Below are positions 6,471-8,821 of a stretch of DNA of 8,821 nucleotides, piece by piece. The DNA is from an uncultured beta proteobacterium. GTDB lineage: Bacteria; Pseudomonadota; Gammaproteobacteria; Burkholderiales; Rhodocyclaceae. The stretch's first letter is position 1, and each line of letters begins with the position of its first letter. Position numbers and translations under genes: made by a program. The notes below the pieces were generated by a model that had not been told where the DNA came from, did not search any database, and saw only the letters and a list, made by a program, of their open reading frames with translations. The stretch covers positions 1-8,821 of the forward strand of contig CAIZKA010000158.1 of NCBI GenBank assembly GCA_903933395.1, written 5' to 3'.

Positions 6471-7709
6471 GTGAATTCGACCCGCCGTCAGCCGCACACA
6501 GCCTTGGCGTTGGCCGGGGGTGGTCCGCTCGGTGCGGTCTATGAGATCGGGGCCGTGATGGCGCTTTCGGAAGCGCTCGATGGCCTGGATTTCAATGACC
6601 TGGACGCCTATGTCGGTGTCAGTGCCGGCGGCTTCATTGCCGCCGGTCTGGCCAATGGATTGAGTCCGGCCTATCTATGCCGGATGTTCATCGACAGCGA
6701 TTCCGCCGAGATTCCCTTTGAATCCGGGATGCTGCTCAAGCCGGCGTTCGGCGAGTACGCAAGGCGCGGCGCAACGGTGCCGGCCCTGCTTTTCGAATCG
6801 CTGCGCGAGTATTTGCGCAGTCCCCTGCGTCAGGGCTTTCTCGCGTCCTTTCAGCGCCTGTCGCGCGCGATTCCCACGGGCATTTTCAACAACGCGGGAA
6901 TAGACGAGTTCCTCCGCCGGCTGTTTTCACTGCCCGGCCTGAGCAACGATTTCCGCCGGCTCGGGAGCCGCCTGTTCCTGGTAGCCACCGATCTTGATTC
7001 CGGCACCTCGGTCGCGTTCGGCTCAAAGGGCCATGAGCATGTCCCGATCTCCACCGCGGTTCAGGCCAGCGCCGCGCTTCCCGGGCTGTTTCCGCCGGTC
7101 GAGATCGAGGGCCGCTGGTATGTCGATGGCGCGCTGAAGAAAACCCTGCACGCCTCGGTCGCGCTTAAAGAAGGGGCGCGACTTGTCATCTGCATCAATC
7201 CGCTGGTTCCCTTCGATGCCCGCCACGCCTCGCATGAAAGACATCTCAAGCAGCGCCGGCTGGTCGATGGCGGCCTGCCGGTGGTTCTGGCACAAACTTT
7301 CCGTGCAATCATCCACTCGCGCATGAAGACCGGGTTGGCGAAGTACGACATCGAGTACAGGGATGCCGACGTAATCCTGTTCGAGCCGAGCCCCGATGAT
7401 GCCGACATGTTCTTCACCAACATGTTCAGCTATGCCGACCGCAAGCGGCTGTCCGAACAGGCCTATCAGAAGACGCGCGAAGAGCTGCTGCGGCGCCACG
7501 ATGAGCTGGCGCCGAAACTGGCGCGGCACGGGGTGTCCATCAATCGCGCCGTACTCACGGATCCGCACCGCACCTTGGCGCGGCGCATGGCCCGGTTGAA
7601 GCGCAGCCGCGCCCGGTCGATGGGGCTGACGGCATTGCGCCTGTCCGATACGCTCGACGAACTGGCCCTGGCGCTGAAGCGCATGCACCGTGCGCAGCGG
7701 CCGGCATGA
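6471..7709 (+). CDS. patatin-like phospholipase / acylhydrolase
   Basis: This 412-residue serine acylhydrolase uses a Ser-Asp dyad. The glycine-rich oxyanion-hole motif GGGPLGAV is at residues 16-23, the nucleophile Ser51 lies in GVSAGG (49-54), and Asp219 lies in VDGA. All three patatin hallmarks are in the usual order. The region after the DGA motif (VICINPLVPFDA and onward) extends the protein beyond the core, and the last 50 or so residues are arginine-rich and helical, perhaps binding a membrane or granule surface. There is no signal peptide, so a cytoplasmic or peripheral location is likely. Patatins release fatty acids from phospholipids or acylglycerols. The position after a phasin suggests action on granule or membrane lipid. 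The start is a GTG with GGGGAG 7 bases upstream (6458-6463). Family assignment is firm; substrate is unknown. Confidence 0.93.
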   Translation: MNSTRRQPHTALALAGGGPLGAVYEIGAVMALSEALDGLDFNDLDAYVGVSAGGFIAAGLANGLSPAYLCRMFIDSDSAEIPFESGMLLKPAFGEYARRGATVPALLFESLREYLRSPLRQGFLASFQRLSRAIPTGIFNNAGIDEFLRRLFSLPGLSNDFRRLGSRLFLVATDLDSGTSVAFGSKGHEHVPISTAVQASAALPGLFPPVEIEGRWYVDGALKKTLHASVALKEGARLVICINPLVPFDARHASHERHLKQRRLVDGGLPVVLAQTFRAIIHSRMKTGLAKYDIEYRDADVILFEPSPDDADMFFTNMFSYADRKRLSEQAYQKTREELLRRHDELAPKLARHGVSINRAVLTDPHRTLARRMARLKRSRARSMGLTALRLSDTLDELALALKRMHRAQRPA

Positions 7710-7743
7710 CTCCGGTATTCATGACAAGCGGGTTGGTGGATTC

Positions 7744-7752
7744 TGCTATCCT
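7744..7752 (+). promoter_or_regulatory. candidate extended -10 element upstream of the TetR gene
   Basis: TGCTATCCT combines a TG-N extended motif with a TATCCT hexamer, 26 bases before the start codon at 7779. The best -35-like string, ATGACA at 7721-7726, is 20 bases away, which is too far for a standard promoter, so only the extended -10 supports this call. The intergenic stretch 7710-7778 is otherwise unremarkable. Confidence 0.28.
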
Positions 7753-7778
7753 CTGCCACTAGCGGAGATTGCCCACAG

Positions 7779-8426
7779 ATGGAAAGAAAGCCGAAGCGCC
7801 GCACGCGCGAGCGCATCCTGGAAACTTCCCTGGTACTGTTCAATGAATTCGGCGAGCCGAATGTCACGACACAGCTGATTTCCGACGAGATGGGCATCAG
7901 CCCGGGCAACCTGTACTACCACTTCCACAACAAGGACGAGATCATCGAGTCCCTGTTCGCCGATTTCGAGAAGGCCATCGAGGAAACCCTCGCCGCGCCC
8001 GCGCGGCGCCCGCCGAACGTGGAAGACATCTGGCTGTTCCTGCACCTGATCTTCGAAGGCATATGGAAGTTCCGCTTTCTCTATCGCGACATCAACGAAC
8101 TGCTGTCGCGCAACCGCGTCATCGAGACGCACTTCAAGCGCATCGTTGCCCACAAGATCCAGACGGCCAGCGCGATCTGCCGGGGCCTGGTGGCGACCGG
8201 CGACATGAAGGCGACGCCGGCCGAAATCCAGGCGCTGGCGATCAACATGACCGTCGTCGCCACCTACTGGCTGTCGTTCGAGTTCGTCAGTGACCCGCGA
8301 AAAAAGATCGATGGCGAGAGTTTGTCGCGCGGCGCGTTTCAGGTCATGGCGCTGGCTGCCCCTTATCTGGTGGGGCGTTCGCGCAAGCTGTTCGAGGAAG
8401 TGTCAAAAAACTATCTGACTGCCTGA
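7779..8426 (+). CDS. TetR/AcrR-family transcriptional regulator
   Basis: The 215-residue length is normal for the family. The N-terminal DNA-binding domain spans about residues 8-55: RTRERILETSLVLFNEFG, then the helix-turn-helix with TTQLISDEMGISPGNLYYHF (30-49) and the closing NKDEII. The C-terminal part is all-helical and would bind a ligand; it contains the string FRFLYRDINELLSRN, which I remember in a subgroup of proteobacterial TetR proteins. Members near lipid genes often sense acyl-CoA or fatty acids, but nothing here identifies the ligand. The gene lies 69 bases after the patatin gene and 21 bases before the TPR-like gene, so it may regulate its own unit, the phasin-patatin pair, or both. 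A purine-rich site GGAGA lies 10 bases before the ATG. I found no convincing palindromic operator beside it. Confidence 0.93.
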   Translation: MERKPKRRTRERILETSLVLFNEFGEPNVTTQLISDEMGISPGNLYYHFHNKDEIIESLFADFEKAIEETLAAPARRPPNVEDIWLFLHLIFEGIWKFRFLYRDINELLSRNRVIETHFKRIVAHKIQTASAICRGLVATGDMKATPAEIQALAINMTVVATYWLSFEFVSDPRKKIDGESLSRGAFQVMALAAPYLVGRSRKLFEEVSKNYLTA

Positions 8427-8447
8427 GATCCGGAGAGTAGACCTGTC

Positions 8448-8821
8448 ATGGCAAAGCCGGCCTGGAAGAAGTTTCCGCATGCGGACAAGACATTCGTCTA
8501 CGCGGGTGCCGCACTGAAGAAGAACTGGGAGCGCCTGCATCGCGGCGATTGCGAACCCTATCCCGCAGATGCCGCGGTGCAGGAGGCCTGGCGTCTCTAT
8601 CATCAGGGTGAATTCCACAAAGCCTGCGAAGCCGGGTTGGCGGCCGGCATCGACGGCTACAACGCGGCCAACAAGGCGGCCATGATTTACGCCACCTACC
8701 TTGAAGACGACGACAAACGCAAGCTGGAGATGTTTCAGGAAATTTCCGCGCGCTGCGACAAACTGCAGCAGGCGCAACCGGAGAATGCCAACGCGTACTA
8801 CTTTCAGGCCTACGCACTAGG
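8448..8821 (+). CDS. TPR-like protein of unknown function, 5' part only
   Basis: An open frame of 124 complete codons begins at ATG 8448 and runs off the window end without a stop. It starts MAKPAWKKFPHADKTF, with no signal peptide or membrane segment. The body is helical and alanine-rich. Segments such as AWRLYHQGEFHKACEAGLAAG and NAYYFQAYALG have the small-residue spacing of tetratricopeptide repeats, so a protein-protein interaction role is the best guess. Upstream, GGAGAG (8432-8437) is 10 bases from the start, and the 21-base gap to the TetR stop suggests co-transcription. I recall similar hypothetical proteins in betaproteobacteria but know of no assigned function. The coding frame is supported by the ribosome binding site, codon use like its neighbours, and the absence of stops. 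Confidence 0.8.
   Translation, partial: MAKPAWKKFPHADKTFVYAGAALKKNWERLHRGDCEPYPADAAVQEAWRLYHQGEFHKACEAGLAAGIDGYNAANKAAMIYATYLEDDDKRKLEMFQEISARCDKLQQAQPENANAYYFQAYAL

Noticed and set aside
7023..7688. A 221-codon minus-strand open frame over the patatin gene
   Set aside because: Its composition is that of an antisense shadow, and the + strand patatin motifs explain the region.
7736..7759. GTGG/CCAC inverted repeat as a TetR operator
   Set aside because: Only four bases per arm match across a 16-base gap, with no further symmetry; it is within chance.

Overview
The window is a gene-dense stretch of GC-rich bacterial chromosome. All recognisable genes lie on the + strand, and most have good Shine-Dalgarno sites. 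A PhaF/PhaI-type phasin, a patatin-like acylhydrolase, a TetR-type regulator and an AlkJ-like GMC dehydrogenase together suggest a betaproteobacterium, possibly of the Rhodocyclales. That placement is inferred from remembered gene families, not from a marker gene. I see no tRNA, rRNA, insertion sequence or CRISPR array.

Layout. (1) 1-1988: the 3' part of an alpha/beta-hydrolase lipase overlaps by 4 bases an AlkJ-like FAD-dependent alcohol dehydrogenase. A strong GC hairpin follows. (2) 2156-5728: a group III iron-type alcohol dehydrogenase, most likely starting at TTG, is followed 60 bases later by a 745-residue two-part reductase. Its C-terminal part resembles the fatty-aldehyde-forming acyl-ACP reductase (AAR) of cyanobacteria. 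Its N-terminal part resembles a stand-alone family of unclear function, often labelled 'quinate 5-dehydrogenase'. (3) 5729-5924: a non-coding interval largely filled by consecutive inverted repeats, ending at the ribosome binding site of a phasin. (4) 5925-7709: phasin, then a patatin-like phospholipase. (5) 7779-8821: a TetR/AcrR regulator, then the 5' part of a TPR-like protein that runs off the window.

How the genes may work together (inference). The AAR-like enzyme would reduce an acyl thioester to an aldehyde, and the iron-type ADH would interconvert aldehyde and alcohol. The AlkJ-like enzyme would oxidise alcohols back towards aldehydes. The lipase and patatin would release acyl groups from esters, and the phasin would coat a hydrophobic granule. 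This points to fatty alcohol, aldehyde or ester turnover tied to a storage granule or membrane.

The most unusual signals are the fused reductase, the lysine/alanine-rich C-terminal tails on three consecutive proteins (ADH, reductase, phasin), and the hairpin-packed leader before the phasin.
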